Numbered from the stretch's first letter, positions 47,680-56,926 are shown. The stretch is DNA of 64,000 bases from an uncultured Alteromonadaceae bacterium (GCA_947501935.1 CANMXU010000013.1:54770-118769), one strand, 5' to 3'. The notes: a model not told the origin generated them from the letters alone. Translations and numbers: made by a program.

Positions 47680-48215
47680 ACAGTGAAGGGTTATCTGTGG
47701 AACCATAAACGTGTGTATCGTAAAGCCCAACAAACGATTGAAATGTAAGTACATGAGCCGCTAGCGGCTCATGAAGCTAGTCAATGGGTTTTATGCAAGA
47801 TCAATTATCAGATGGAAGGAGTTGTCGTTTATTTAATGTGATTGATGATTTTAACCGAGAAGGTTTGGCAATAGATGCCGATATATCATTGCCTGCGGAG
47901 CGTGTTATTCGCTCAGATAACGGACCTGAATATATTAGCTATAAACTTGTGGCTTCCGCAACAAAACACGATATTGAATTATGTTTTATTCAGCCAGGTA
48001 ACCCCCAGAAAAATGCTTACATTGAACGTTTTAATCGGACGGTAAGATATGATTGGCTCAGTCATTATATTTATCGTGCTATTGAAGAATTGCAAAACAG
48101 AGCAACCCAATCTTTATGGACTTATAACCATGAGCGACCTAACATGGGAATTGGTGGTATCCCCCTATTCAAAAGCGTAAACTAACACAGAGAAAAACGT
48201 CTACTTTTGAACTCC
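47680..48215 (+). mobile_element. IS3-family remnant with internal deletion
   Basis: Starts with GYLWNHKRVYR, a typical OrfB segment, then jumps across a 22-bp palindrome to MGFMQDQLSDGRSCRLFNVI and DDFNREGLAI (first catalytic Asp region). SLPAERVIRSDNGPEYISYK lacks the usual 15-20 residues between PAERV and SDNGPEY. QKNAYIERFNRTVRYDWL has the Glu. The 134-codon frame at 47784-48185 is the largest part. Inactive. Confidence 0.8.
47752..47773. repeat. 22-bp perfect palindrome
   Basis: Arms CATGAGCCGCT and its reverse complement with no spacer. It lies exactly at the deletion joint inside the IS3 remnant, so it is probably part of a small inserted or rearranged segment. Confidence 0.7.
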
Positions 48216-48607
48216 ACTAAAAATGGGGTGATTACCCTTTAATATAGCTCAAATATGACTTCGGTTTAGTTAACCCAAACCATCACTAAGCCATTCTATA
48301 TTTAATAATATATAAAAAGCTTAAGAAAGAAGCAAATATCAAGATAATAGTAGCGATAAAACATACAGAATAAATTGTTTACTAATAAGCTTTAAGAAAG
48401 AACAGAGAAACATCCACTACCTCAATGATATACGAGATAAGTAAAAACAAGTGTTAATAAGATATTTTCCAGTAAATCTTGCCATCTTTGCTAAAGTAAT
48501 TTAGATTAAACTTATATAAACAACGTGTACTTTCTAACAATAAAAAAACATGTAACCACATGATTTTAATTGTTGTTAAAGTGTAACTACACTAGAACGA
48601 GAACTCT
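48186..48607. other. 422-bp intergenic region
   Basis: The first part is the end of the IS3 remnant; the rest is AT-rich sequence before the GntR gene, with the palindrome at 48580-48593. No gene seen. Confidence 0.45.
48580..48593. promoter_or_regulatory. Palindrome AGTGTAACTACACT before the GntR gene
   Basis: Arms AGTGTA/TACACT with a 2-bp spacer, 15 bp before the GTG start at 48608. The position fits an autoregulatory operator of the GntR protein. Confidence 0.4.
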
Positions 48608-49513
48608 GTGAGCGAAAAAACCTTTCTCATTAAAAAAAGCGTCAACCATATATTAAAACTAATTAATAATTTAAATGACAATGAAAATGTTATTCCGAAT
48701 GACATAGAATTAACCAAACTATTAAATATTAGTCGAACAACGGTTAGAGTCGCTGTTGAACACTTATGCGAATCAGGCCTAATCAAAAGAGAAGGCCCTC
48801 ATAAAATTGTATTACGCCAACCAGAAGATAGTGACTATTTTGATATAAAAAACACTAACTCCAGCAAAGATGTACAAATTGAGAAGTTTTTCCTAAACCT
48901 CATACATACAGGTCAATTATTACCCGGCGACAAATTTTCAGAATTAAGCCTTGCACATGACTCTGGCTGTACCACAATTACTGTACGTGAATTTCTAATA
49001 AAGTTTTCCAACAACGGATTGATTGAAAAAACACCTCGTGGACGTTGGAAAATGGTTAAGTTTGATGAAGAGTTTGCTAGGGAATTAGTATCCTTTCGTC
49101 AGATGGTTGAGATGCGCGCTCTTACTGAACTATTAAAACTCCCTAAAGAGCATATTGTATGGCAAGAATTAAAAGAGCTACTTAGAAAACACCAAGAAAT
49201 TAGAGCTGACATGGAGAACCGTTATTTAGAATTCCCTGATTTAGACAGGGCGTTACATTTTACTTTTCAAAAATGCGTTAAAAATCGATTTACAAATCAA
49301 TTTTTCGATATTGTCTCTTTTGTTTGCCATTATCACTATCAATGGGATAAAACAGGAGAGCTTGAAAGGTTCACTGTAGCTATTGATGAGCATATAGATC
49401 TGTTGAATCATTTAATAACTCATAATAATGCTGGGGCAATTATGAGTTTAGAAAAACACCTAAATAGTGCTGAAGAAACCTTGTTGCGTTGTGTACATGG
49501 TTTAGAAAAATAA
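48608..49513 (+). CDS. GntR/FadR-family regulator with two winged-helix domains and FCD
   Basis: A 301-residue regulator starting at GTG. It is longer than usual FCD regulators (about 220-250) because it has an extra N-terminal winged helix (about 8-72: IPNDIELTKLLNISRTTVRV, AVEHLCESGLIKREG) before a second, typical GntR winged helix (about 85-150: LLPGDKFSELSLAHDSGCTT, REFLIKFSNNGLIEKTPRG). The FCD ligand domain (about 155-295) has VSFRQMVEMRAL, FPDLDRALHFTF and AIDEHIDLLNHL, with Asp/His of the usual metal site. FCD regulators sense sugar acids or lactate, so it may control the FAH gene, lutABC or the fucose operon. A decayed paralogue is at 34116-34487. Confidence 0.88.
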   Translation: MSEKTFLIKKSVNHILKLINNLNDNENVIPNDIELTKLLNISRTTVRVAVEHLCESGLIKREGPHKIVLRQPEDSDYFDIKNTNSSKDVQIEKFFLNLIHTGQLLPGDKFSELSLAHDSGCTTITVREFLIKFSNNGLIEKTPRGRWKMVKFDEEFARELVSFRQMVEMRALTELLKLPKEHIVWQELKELLRKHQEIRADMENRYLEFPDLDRALHFTFQKCVKNRFTNQFFDIVSFVCHYHYQWDKTGELERFTVAIDEHIDLLNHLITHNNAGAIMSLEKHLNSAEETLLRCVHGLEK

Positions 49514-49599
49514 TTAATAATTCAGCTTATAAAACAAGCACCCGCTAACTTAACAGGTTATATTTTTAACTATATAATCAATTATTTAAAAGTTAATCA

Positions 49600-50502
49600 T
49601 TAGAAATAATGACTAAGCTGTTCATACCCCTTTCTTATATGCTCAATAAGCAACTTAATTTTATTAGGTAAATGTCGTGTATAAGGATAAACGGCATAGA
49701 CGCCTAACGAACGAGGGTGAAAGTCAGGTAATAATTCAATTAAACGTCCTATTTGAATATCTTCATAAACACTGCACTTAGGAATATAGGCAATACCGCA
49801 GCCCGCCAAAGCTGCCTTACGTAATGCCTGAGCATTGTTTGTCGCAAAACTACCTGATATTTTAATTACAAGCGGCTCACTTCCTTGAGTGAAACGCCAA
49901 TCATATGCGCCTTTATTTTGATATGTATAGGCTAAACAATTATGCTCACTCAATTGCAATGGTTCAGTTGGCCTACCATGCTTTTCGATATACTCTGGCG
50001 CGCAACAAACCACCCAATGAGAAGTTATTAGTGGTTTAGCTATAAGGCTAGAGTCTTCTAAAACACCAGTTCGGATAGCTAAATCTAAGCCTTCTTTTAC
50101 TAAATCAACAAACTGATTTTCGAGGCGAACTTCAACATTAAGACCAGGATATTGCTGACAAAACTGGGCAATAATTTCGGCCAGAAATAGTTCACCAGAA
50201 ATAGTAGGAACGGTAATCTTTATCGTTCCGGTTAAGTTATCACTATAAGTACTTACCTCGCCTATTGCTTCATTAACTTGTTTATTAATACTCGCAGCAT
50301 GCTGGTATAAAGTTTTACCCGCTTCCGTTAAATTTAACCGTCGAGTAGTACGGTGTAATAGTTGTACACCTAGCTCATTTTCTAACTTTGTAATTCGTTT
50401 ACTTAAAGCCGGGGTTGATATGCCCGCAACTTCCGCCGCTTTGTTAAAGGACTTTGCTTCAACAACTAAGGCAAATAACGACAATTCATTAACACCTGAC
50501 AT
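49600..50502 (-). CDS. LysR-family transcriptional regulator
   Basis: A 300-residue LysR protein: winged HTH at 1-60 (LFALVVEAKSFNKAAEVAGI, STPALSKRITKLENELGVQL, HRTTRRLNLTEAG) and a periplasmic-binding-protein-like effector domain (about 90-295). It is divergent from lutA with 107 bp between starts, the usual arrangement for a regulator of the neighbouring operon. Most lut operons are under GntR control, so LysR here may be a substitute or may control something else. Confidence 0.92.
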   Translation of the reverse strand: MSGVNELSLFALVVEAKSFNKAAEVAGISTPALSKRITKLENELGVQLLHRTTRRLNLTEAGKTLYQHAASINKQVNEAIGEVSTYSDNLTGTIKITVPTISGELFLAEIIAQFCQQYPGLNVEVRLENQFVDLVKEGLDLAIRTGVLEDSSLIAKPLITSHWVVCCAPEYIEKHGRPTEPLQLSEHNCLAYTYQNKGAYDWRFTQGSEPLVIKISGSFATNNAQALRKAALAGCGIAYIPKCSVYEDIQIGRLIELLPDFHPRSLGVYAVYPYTRHLPNKIKLLIEHIRKGYEQLSHYF

Positions 50503-50609
50503 ACATTACACCGTTTTACGAAACAATAAATTAATTATGGCCGTATATATTAACAATAGTTTTACCTGTAAGTTAAATTAATTATAAATTTGTTTCTTTA
50601 GGCAATACT

Positions 50610-51407
50610 ATGACATCGGATACTACAACATTTAATACTCAACATTTACGCAAGTACCCAGCTAAAGCTCAGCAAGTGTATTTATATGGCACTTGCTTAG
50701 CTGATAGCTTTTATCCAGACTCAGGTATCGATGCTATTGAGTTTTTAGAGCAACAAGGCATTGAAGTACTTTACCCACAAGGACAAACTTGTTGTGGCCA
50801 GCCGGCTTATAACTCAGGTTATCAAGATGAAGCTAAAGCGGTTGCATTAGCTCAAGTAGCTCAGTTTTCATTAGATATTCCTATTGTTATCATTTCAGGA
50901 TCTTGTGGCGGCATGATGCGCCATCATTACCCAGAGTTATTAAAAGGTGAACCTGGCATTGAGAACTTCTGTGAGCGAATTTTTGAGTTCACTGAATTTT
51001 TAGTACATGTTTTAAACGTTAAGTTAAATGATCAAGGTAAACCAGAAAAAATCGCTTTGCATACTTCTTGCGCAGCACGCCGCGAAATGGGCGTTCACAT
51101 TACTGGTCGCCAACTAATTAATCAATTAGAGAATGTTGAATTAATCACCCATAAATACGAAAGTGAGTGCTGTGGTTTTGGCGGGACCTTTTCAGTAAAA
51201 CATGGCGATATATCAGGTGCTATGGTCAAGGATAAAACTCAAAACTTACTTGATACCGATGTTGTTCGTTACATCAGTGCTGATTGGGGCTGTATGACAA
51301 ATATTGATGGTGCACTCGAATATCAAAAAAAATCACTCCGTGGTGAGCACATTGCCAGTTATTTATTAAAACGTACTCAAGCTACTAACAAGCAGCAAGG
51401 TAAGTAA
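50610..51407 (+). CDS. lutA: L-lactate oxidation subunit LutA/LldE (CCG-domain protein)
   Basis: A 265-residue cytosolic iron-sulfur subunit with two cysteine-rich CCG domains: TCCGQPAYNSGY near residue 70 and CCGFGGTFSVKHGD starting at C187; SCGGMMRHHY and HTSCAARREM supply the other ligands. The family resembles heterodisulfide reductase HdrB/GlpC and works with LutB and LutC to oxidise L-lactate to pyruvate, passing electrons to quinone. The stop and the lutB start are 4 bp apart. An N-terminal tail of about 20 residues is longer than in most homologues. In this locus it would consume the L-lactate from L-fucose breakdown. Confidence 0.93.
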   Translation: MTSDTTTFNTQHLRKYPAKAQQVYLYGTCLADSFYPDSGIDAIEFLEQQGIEVLYPQGQTCCGQPAYNSGYQDEAKAVALAQVAQFSLDIPIVIISGSCGGMMRHHYPELLKGEPGIENFCERIFEFTEFLVHVLNVKLNDQGKPEKIALHTSCAARREMGVHITGRQLINQLENVELITHKYESECCGFGGTFSVKHGDISGAMVKDKTQNLLDTDVVRYISADWGCMTNIDGALEYQKKSLRGEHIASYLLKRTQATNKQQGK

Positions 51408-51411
51408 TATT

Positions 51412-52905
51412 ATGTCCGTAAAATCAATTGACCCCAATGAAAGTAAATATGCAGCTTCAGCACGTAATTTTCGTGACAATGTCACTCGATACCTTGCTAA
51501 TGAAGAGTTAAAGAACAACTTCCGTGGTGCCATGGATTACCTTATGGACAAGCGCAAGAATTCATTTCCTGATGCTAACGAGTTAGAAACCTTACGTGAG
51601 CAATGTAAACTCATAAAACAGCGCTGTTTGGTAAAACTCCCTCATTTACTTGAACAGCTTGAAGTGAACTTAGAAGCGAATGGCATAAAAGTTCACTGGG
51701 CGGAGACAATTAACGATGCGAACGAAATCATTGCGCAGCTTATTGAAAATAAAAAAGGAAAAACGGTCGTTAAGGGGAAATCTATGGTATCTGAGGAAAC
51801 CGCCCTTAATGACTACCTTGAAGCGCGAGATATAGAATGTTTAGAATCAGATATGGGCGAATATATTGTGCAACTCGCTGATGAACATCCATCACATATT
51901 ATCATGCCCGCAATTCACCAAAATAAAAAACAAGTTGCTGATTTATTTGCTGATAATATTGAAGGCTTTGATCATACTACTGATGTAGACGCATTAATTG
52001 GTGAAGGTCGCCGGGTACTGCGTGAAAAATTCTGCCATGCCGATGTCGGTATTACCGGTGTTAATTTTGCCGTAGCTGAAACCGGCACTTTATGTTTAGT
52101 TGAAAATGAGGGCAATGGTCGAATGTGCACTACAGTGCCTGATTTACATATCGCCATTACCGGCATTGAAAAAGTGGTTGAGTTTCTTGATGATGTCCCG
52201 CCGTTATTAAGCTTGTTAACCCGCAGCGCAACCGGACAAATAATTTCAACTTACTTTAATATGATCTCGTCACCACGTAAAAATGGCGAAAAAGACGGCC
52301 CTGAAGAAGTTCATCTCGTATTACTCGACAATGGCCGTAGCCAAGCCTTTGCCGATGAAGAATTACGCCAAACCCTGCAATGCATTCGATGTGGCGCTTG
52401 TATGAATCACTGCCCAGTTTATACTCGAATTGGTGGGCATGCCTACGGTACCGTTTACCCAGGACCAATAGGGAAAATAGTTTCACCTCATATGCTTGGT
52501 CTTGAAGCAACAAACAACTTACCAACAGCATCGTCATTATGTGGTGCCTGTGGTGAAGTATGTCCAGTTAAAATTCCTATTCCAAAACTACTCCTGCGTT
52601 TACGTACCGAGAGCGTTAAAGGAAAACACGATGGTCCGCAAATAATGAAAGGCGAAGGCAGCGGCCGAAAAAGCATAGAAGCAAGCATTTGGAAGGGCTG
52701 GAGTTTAATGCATAAATACGCCTTTATTTACAATACATCCATGTGGTTTGCTACGCGCTTTAGAAAGTTGATGCCAAATAACTTAGGAGTATGGACCTCA
52801 GTGCGCTCTGCCCCCAAACTGGCGCCAAAAACTTTACATGAAAGAGTAAAAGCACGTAACAAAAAAATACCAAATAAAGTTGCTAATAACGCCGGGAGTA
52901 AATAA
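51412..52905 (+). CDS. lutB: L-lactate oxidation subunit LutB/LldF (4Fe-4S protein)
   Basis: A 497-residue protein with an N-terminal LUD domain (about 60-300; KGKSMVSEETALNDYLE, LVENEGNGRMCT) and two 4Fe-4S cluster motifs: CIRCGACMNHCPVY beginning at about residue 324 and CGACGEVCPVKIPI at about 377. The C-terminal segment after 430 is the usual LutB tail. It transfers electrons in the LutABC lactate dehydrogenase complex. Its TAA stop overlaps the lutC ATG by one base (TAATG). Confidence 0.95.
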   Translation: MSVKSIDPNESKYAASARNFRDNVTRYLANEELKNNFRGAMDYLMDKRKNSFPDANELETLREQCKLIKQRCLVKLPHLLEQLEVNLEANGIKVHWAETINDANEIIAQLIENKKGKTVVKGKSMVSEETALNDYLEARDIECLESDMGEYIVQLADEHPSHIIMPAIHQNKKQVADLFADNIEGFDHTTDVDALIGEGRRVLREKFCHADVGITGVNFAVAETGTLCLVENEGNGRMCTTVPDLHIAITGIEKVVEFLDDVPPLLSLLTRSATGQIISTYFNMISSPRKNGEKDGPEEVHLVLLDNGRSQAFADEELRQTLQCIRCGACMNHCPVYTRIGGHAYGTVYPGPIGKIVSPHMLGLEATNNLPTASSLCGACGEVCPVKIPIPKLLLRLRTESVKGKHDGPQIMKGEGSGRKSIEASIWKGWSLMHKYAFIYNTSMWFATRFRKLMPNNLGVWTSVRSAPKLAPKTLHERVKARNKKIPNKVANNAGSK

Positions 52906-53579
52906 TGACAAGCTCATTTAAACAACAAAGCAGCAATGCTCGTACAAATATTCTTGCTAAACTAAAACAAGAAGTTGAAGGCAGTGATTATAGTAAGTTA
53001 CCTGAAGAGCCAAGTTATTCTTACCCTGAGCTAGCTCAAGAAGAACTTTTAGCGCAATTTATTGGTCACCTTGAGGCAAATCATGCTCAAGTTATCCCAC
53101 TAAAAGAAGAAGATATTGCAAAAATAGTTAGTGAACAACTTAAGCAACGCGGTATTTCAAAATTACTTTACGGGAAAAATGCCCTGCACTCAGAGCAAAT
53201 GTTGACTCTTGATGACGACATTGCTGTAGAAGCGTATGACTTTACCCTTAAAGGAAATAAGGAGCATTTGTTTAATAATATTCCCGCAGGAATAACAAGC
53301 TCAAAAGCTGCGATTGCGGCGACAGGGTCAATAGTCATTTGGCCGACCATTGAAGAGCCTAGAAGTTTGTCGTTAGTGCCGCCACTGCATTTTGTTATCG
53401 TCGAGGCTAAAAATTTGTACACTAACTTCGCAAGCCTAATCAATGCACAAGAGTGGCAAAATAAGCTGCCCACTAATGCGGTATTAATTTCTGGCCCATC
53501 AAAAACTGCAGATATTCAACAAACCTTAGCCTACGGCGCTCACGGTCCTAAAGAGCTTATTGTGCTATTATTAAAATAA
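52905..53579 (+). CDS. lutC: L-lactate oxidation subunit LutC/LldG (LUD domain)
   Basis: A 224-residue LUD-domain protein, third subunit of the lactate-oxidising complex. Conserved features: GITSSKAAIAATGSIVIWPT, EEPRSLSLVPPLHFVIV, and GPSKTADIQQTLAYGAHGPK with ELIVLLL at the end. No iron-sulfur motif, as expected. It overlaps lutB by one base and ends the operon proper; the gene for a binding protein follows after 64 bp. Confidence 0.93.
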   Translation: MTSSFKQQSSNARTNILAKLKQEVEGSDYSKLPEEPSYSYPELAQEELLAQFIGHLEANHAQVIPLKEEDIAKIVSEQLKQRGISKLLYGKNALHSEQMLTLDDDIAVEAYDFTLKGNKEHLFNNIPAGITSSKAAIAATGSIVIWPTIEEPRSLSLVPPLHFVIVEAKNLYTNFASLINAQEWQNKLPTNAVLISGPSKTADIQQTLAYGAHGPKELIVLLLK

Positions 53580-53643
53580 TTTAGCGTGTTTAGCTGTTGT
53601 AGATGTTTTTTGCTGCTCGCAATAGGTGTAAAAAGGCTAATAT

Positions 53644-54675
53644 ATGAAGCTATTCATCGGACTACTGTTTATATTTTTACTGTTATTTTTCAAATCGACA
53701 ATGGCAAAAACATTAACTTTTGCTATTGTCCCCAAAGATGCTGTAAACGAGTATTGGTTAGAAACTAAAAAAGGTTGTCAAGCTGAAGCTAAACGGCTCA
53801 ATGTTAACTGCATATACCGAGGTCCTCAAACAACCGACGTCCGGCGCCAAGACGCTATTATTGCTGAATTAATCAAGGGAGGGGTTGATGGTATAGCTAT
53901 TGCGGTTTCAAGATCAGATTATCTAGCACGAAACAGCGTTCTACTCGCTAAAAATTCCGGCGTTCCAATTATCACATTTGATTCAGACTTCTCCGAGAGC
54001 AGTAAAAAAATATTCAAAGGCCTACGGCTCGCTTACGTTGGTTCCAATAATTTTAAATTAGGTGAAGCATTAGGTCAGAAACTCATAAAGCTTAGACCCC
54101 AAGGAGGAAAGTTTATTATTCAAACCGGACGGTCTGACGCAGCTAATTTAAATGAAAGGATATTAGGTGTGCGAGCAGCACTCACTAATCAAACTCGTTC
54201 AAAAACAACACACAAGCCATTAAACGGAGAAAATGGTTGGTATGAAATTAGCGCGCCAATCCCTTGTTATGGGAAACTTGATCGAGCAACCAATCAAATA
54301 AAGCGTATATTTAAAAACCAAATGGTTGATGCTTTAGTGGCTGTAGGTGGTTGGGCTCAGCTCAATGATTCAGCATATAGGAAAATGGCTTTACCTTTCA
54401 AAAACATTTTAATAGAAGGTGGTATTACAGTTGTATTTGCCGATACAGTTAAGGGGCAATTAAGCTTATTATCAGACAAACTTTCTCACAGTAATATTGG
54501 CCAATCTCCGTACGAAATGGGCAAAGAGGCAATTGCCACTTTGCATAAAATTTCCCAAAATAAGCCCTACCAAGAAACGCTCTACACCCCCTTAACCCAT
54601 TGTACTCCAGAAAATGTTAAAGTTTGCACAAAGCAGCACGGAGAAATTGAAGGAAAAACCCATCATGATCTCTAA
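53644..54675 (+). CDS. Orphan periplasmic sugar-binding protein (PBP1/ribose-binding type)
   Basis: A 343-residue exported protein (signal about 1-21, ...KSTMAKT). It has the type-1 periplasmic-binding fold: TFAIVPKDAVNEYWLETKKG, GPQTTDVRRQDAIIAELIKG, GVDGIAIAV, GVPIITFDSD, and LAYVGSNNFKLGEALGQKL. Such proteins deliver sugars to ABC importers or to sensor kinases. No permease or ATPase gene is in the window, so it either feeds a system encoded elsewhere or acts as a sensor. It lies 64 bp below lutC on the same strand and may be co-transcribed. Confidence 0.82.
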   Translation: MKLFIGLLFIFLLLFFKSTMAKTLTFAIVPKDAVNEYWLETKKGCQAEAKRLNVNCIYRGPQTTDVRRQDAIIAELIKGGVDGIAIAVSRSDYLARNSVLLAKNSGVPIITFDSDFSESSKKIFKGLRLAYVGSNNFKLGEALGQKLIKLRPQGGKFIIQTGRSDAANLNERILGVRAALTNQTRSKTTHKPLNGENGWYEISAPIPCYGKLDRATNQIKRIFKNQMVDALVAVGGWAQLNDSAYRKMALPFKNILIEGGITVVFADTVKGQLSLLSDKLSHSNIGQSPYEMGKEAIATLHKISQNKPYQETLYTPLTHCTPENVKVCTKQHGEIEGKTHHDL

Positions 54676-55013
54676 AAAAAGCCGTTACTTGGCTAACCTA
54701 ACCAGTAGTACTTAGCATAAGCCTCTTGCTGGTTAACCGCTTGTTTTAGCCCAAAATGAGCTTGGTTTGAATTGTTAAAAGCTTCGTTATAAATTTTTAG
54801 CCATAAAGACTTGTTGTGCTTTAATATAAGGTTACAGGGTAAAAGTAGCACCCAAATATACAGATAAAATCCATTTTAAATATTGACTCATTCGCTATTC
54901 TCCTTGTCCTGTCTATTTTTAAAGCTAAAAAAAACGACCATACAAAAGGTGTATGGCCGTGCACTTTTAGGGAAAGTAAAACTGGAACCACCCATTGTTT
55001 TAGATGGCGTATA
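54676..55013. other. 338-bp convergent intergenic region
   Basis: Between the binding-protein gene (plus) and the mutarotase gene (minus). Contains the terminator at 54927-54962; nothing else recognised. Confidence 0.5.
54927..54962 (-). terminator. Rho-independent terminator of the fucose operon
   Basis: On the minus strand, a G/C-containing stem (CGGCCATAC with GTATGGTCG, one mismatch) closes a short loop and is followed by eight T. It lies about 50 bp below the mutarotase stop codon. Confidence 0.85.
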
Positions 55014-55361
55014 TCAACATTTTTCGAGTGAGAAAATATTCTCCATTAATAACCATTTTTCATCGCCTTTTGCCCAAGGTAATTTTTGCTGAAAGGTCCA
55101 CATAAGTTCTTCCCAAGCAACAATTTTTTCATTGCTTAAATCTGCTATGGTTTTCGCTGCAAAAGAAAAACGGTTATTAATATCCATCACCATAAATAAC
55201 CGATTACCGATAAGGTATATTTCTAAGGTTTCTATACCTGCTCCGACAATACTTTCAACAACTTCGGGCCAAATGCCCGCCGGGGTATGATATTTTTTAT
55301 ATTCAGAAATCCATTCAGGATCATCTTTCAAATCTAGGGCAAAACAATGTCTAGTTGTCAT
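55014..55361 (-). CDS. L-fucose mutarotase (RhaM/YiiL-like fold)
   Basis: A 115-residue protein of the L-rhamnose mutarotase family (alpha/beta-barrel dimer). Motifs: RHCFALDLKDDP, KKYH, GIETLEIYLIGNRLFMVMDI, WEELMWTFQQKLPWAKGDEK (the C-terminal PLPWAK-type segment). It interconverts alpha and beta anomers of a 6-deoxy sugar, which speeds the fucose dehydrogenase that needs one anomer. It is the last gene of the fucose operon, 10 bp below fucP. The family alone does not separate fucose from rhamnose; context favours fucose. Confidence 0.88.
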   Translation of the reverse strand: MTTRHCFALDLKDDPEWISEYKKYHTPAGIWPEVVESIVGAGIETLEIYLIGNRLFMVMDINNRFSFAAKTIADLSNEKIVAWEELMWTFQQKLPWAKGDEKWLLMENIFSLEKC

Positions 55362-55371
55362 AATTTAACTC

Positions 55372-56757
55372 TTAAATTGGTAAATATTTCTGCGATCGCT
55401 TACCGTAAATAGCAACGACAACAAAACATAATAACGGCAGAATAAACGACGATTTAATCGCCGAAAAACCATCAAAGACCTGATTCATATCAATTATTGA
55501 TGCTTGCGCCAAAGGTAAAAAAGTACCTCCAACAATGGCCATGACTAAACCTGCTGCACCGAGCTTGGCATCATCGCCTGTGCCCGTTAGGGCAATACCA
55601 TAAATGGTGGGAAACATTAAAGACATACAAGCAGAAATTCCGACTAGCGCATAAACACCAATAACACCATCAAGTAATATTGTTCCCGCCGTAAATAACA
55701 TGCCGCCTGTTGCAAGTATCATTAATAACTTACCGGCGTTGATAAACTTTAATAAAGCCGTACAAACAAATCGACTCAAACAGAAAATAACCATAGCATA
55801 AATGTTTAACATTTGAGACTTAGCTTCCGCTGCTTGCTCTGTCATACCTAATTGAACAAAAACTTCAGTGCCATAATGAATAATGAAGGTCCAACACATA
55901 ATTTGCGCGCCAACGTAGAAAATTTGCGCGATCACGCCTTCACGGTAATTTTGATTTGCCAACAATCGTTTGAAGGTACCGCCAATATCTAAGCTTCCAG
56001 ATTTCTCTTCTGTCCGTGGCATTTTCTTTAAAGCGATGACAATAAACATGATTAATACAACCACGCCTATTGCTAAATACGGGTTACGAATAACTTCTAA
56101 GTCATTGGCTGTGATCGCAGCAAGTTGTTCTAATGCACTATTAGAACCGTCAGCAGCTAAAGTTCGGCGATCAACATCGGTAGCAGGATTTAACTTTTGA
56201 ATAATAAATTGTGTTGCTACAAACATACCTAGCAATGAACCCACGGGGTTAAAAGCTTGCGCTAAATTTAAGCGTTGAGTAGCTGTAGAGGCTGGCCCCA
56301 TTGATAATACATAAGGGTTAGCGCTGGTTTCCAAAAAGGATAATCCACAGGTCATCACAAAAAAAGCCAATAAAAATGGCGCAAACGCTTGCGCATCCGC
56401 AGCCGGAATAAATAGAAATGCCCCAAATGCATAAAAAGCTAAGCCCACCATCAAACCCGCTTTATAGGAGAATTTTTTAATAAACAAAGCCGCTGGAATT
56501 GCCATAGCGCCATAGCCACCATAAAAAGCAACTTGTACCCAAGTACCTTCTGCCGTAGACATTTGCAATACTTTGGAAAACGCTTTAACTAATGGGTTAG
56601 TTATATCGTTAGCAAAGCCCCATAATGGGAAACATAGGGTAACTAAAACAAAAGCAATAAAATACTTTTTGGGAATAATTTCATCTTTTTTTGCAAGATC
56701 TACTTTTTGAGGTACTACTTCATCATTACCACTTGCCATGGCGCACGACTTATTCAT
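55372..56757 (-). CDS. fucP: L-fucose:H+ symporter FucP
   Basis: A 461-residue, 12-helix MFS transporter of the FHS family, slightly longer than E. coli FucP (438). The two key acidic residues are present: D51 in GFANDITNPL (E. coli D46) and E143 in LSFLETSANPYV (E. coli E135), which couple proton and fucose binding. LNLAQAFNPVGSLLG and GIALTGTGDDAKLGAAGLVM are family signatures. Inner membrane. The 169-bp gap above it holds an unusual T/G tract, so it might have its own promoter inside the operon. Confidence 0.93.
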   Translation of the reverse strand: MNKSCAMASGNDEVVPQKVDLAKKDEIIPKKYFIAFVLVTLCFPLWGFANDITNPLVKAFSKVLQMSTAEGTWVQVAFYGGYGAMAIPAALFIKKFSYKAGLMVGLAFYAFGAFLFIPAADAQAFAPFLLAFFVMTCGLSFLETSANPYVLSMGPASTATQRLNLAQAFNPVGSLLGMFVATQFIIQKLNPATDVDRRTLAADGSNSALEQLAAITANDLEVIRNPYLAIGVVVLIMFIVIALKKMPRTEEKSGSLDIGGTFKRLLANQNYREGVIAQIFYVGAQIMCWTFIIHYGTEVFVQLGMTEQAAEAKSQMLNIYAMVIFCLSRFVCTALLKFINAGKLLMILATGGMLFTAGTILLDGVIGVYALVGISACMSLMFPTIYGIALTGTGDDAKLGAAGLVMAIVGGTFLPLAQASIIDMNQVFDGFSAIKSSFILPLLCFVVVAIYGKRSQKYLPI

Positions 56758-56780
56758 AATTAACCCTTTTCGTTGCTATA

Positions 56781-56827
56781 TTTTGTTTTTTGTTTTTGTT
56801 TTTTTGTTTTTTTGTTTTTTTGTTTTT
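56781..56827. repeat. GTTTTTTT-type tract upstream of fucP
   Basis: Six G residues spaced 7, 6, 8, 8 and 8 bp apart within an otherwise pure T run (A-tract on the fucP coding strand). Such tracts bend DNA and slip in replication; here it lies about 25-70 bp upstream of the fucP start. Confidence 0.8.
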
Positions 56828-56926
56828 AATGATTAAAGCTTAAATTTTCCCTTAATAACTGAATATATTATTGTTTTGAAATAACACCATTAAGCAAATC
56901 CTTTTGCTTAACTGCATGGCTATCTA

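Noticed and set aside
54676..55013. A plus-strand open frame at 54883-55092
   Set aside because: It runs through the fucose-operon terminator and antisense to the mutarotase; no protein family resemblance.
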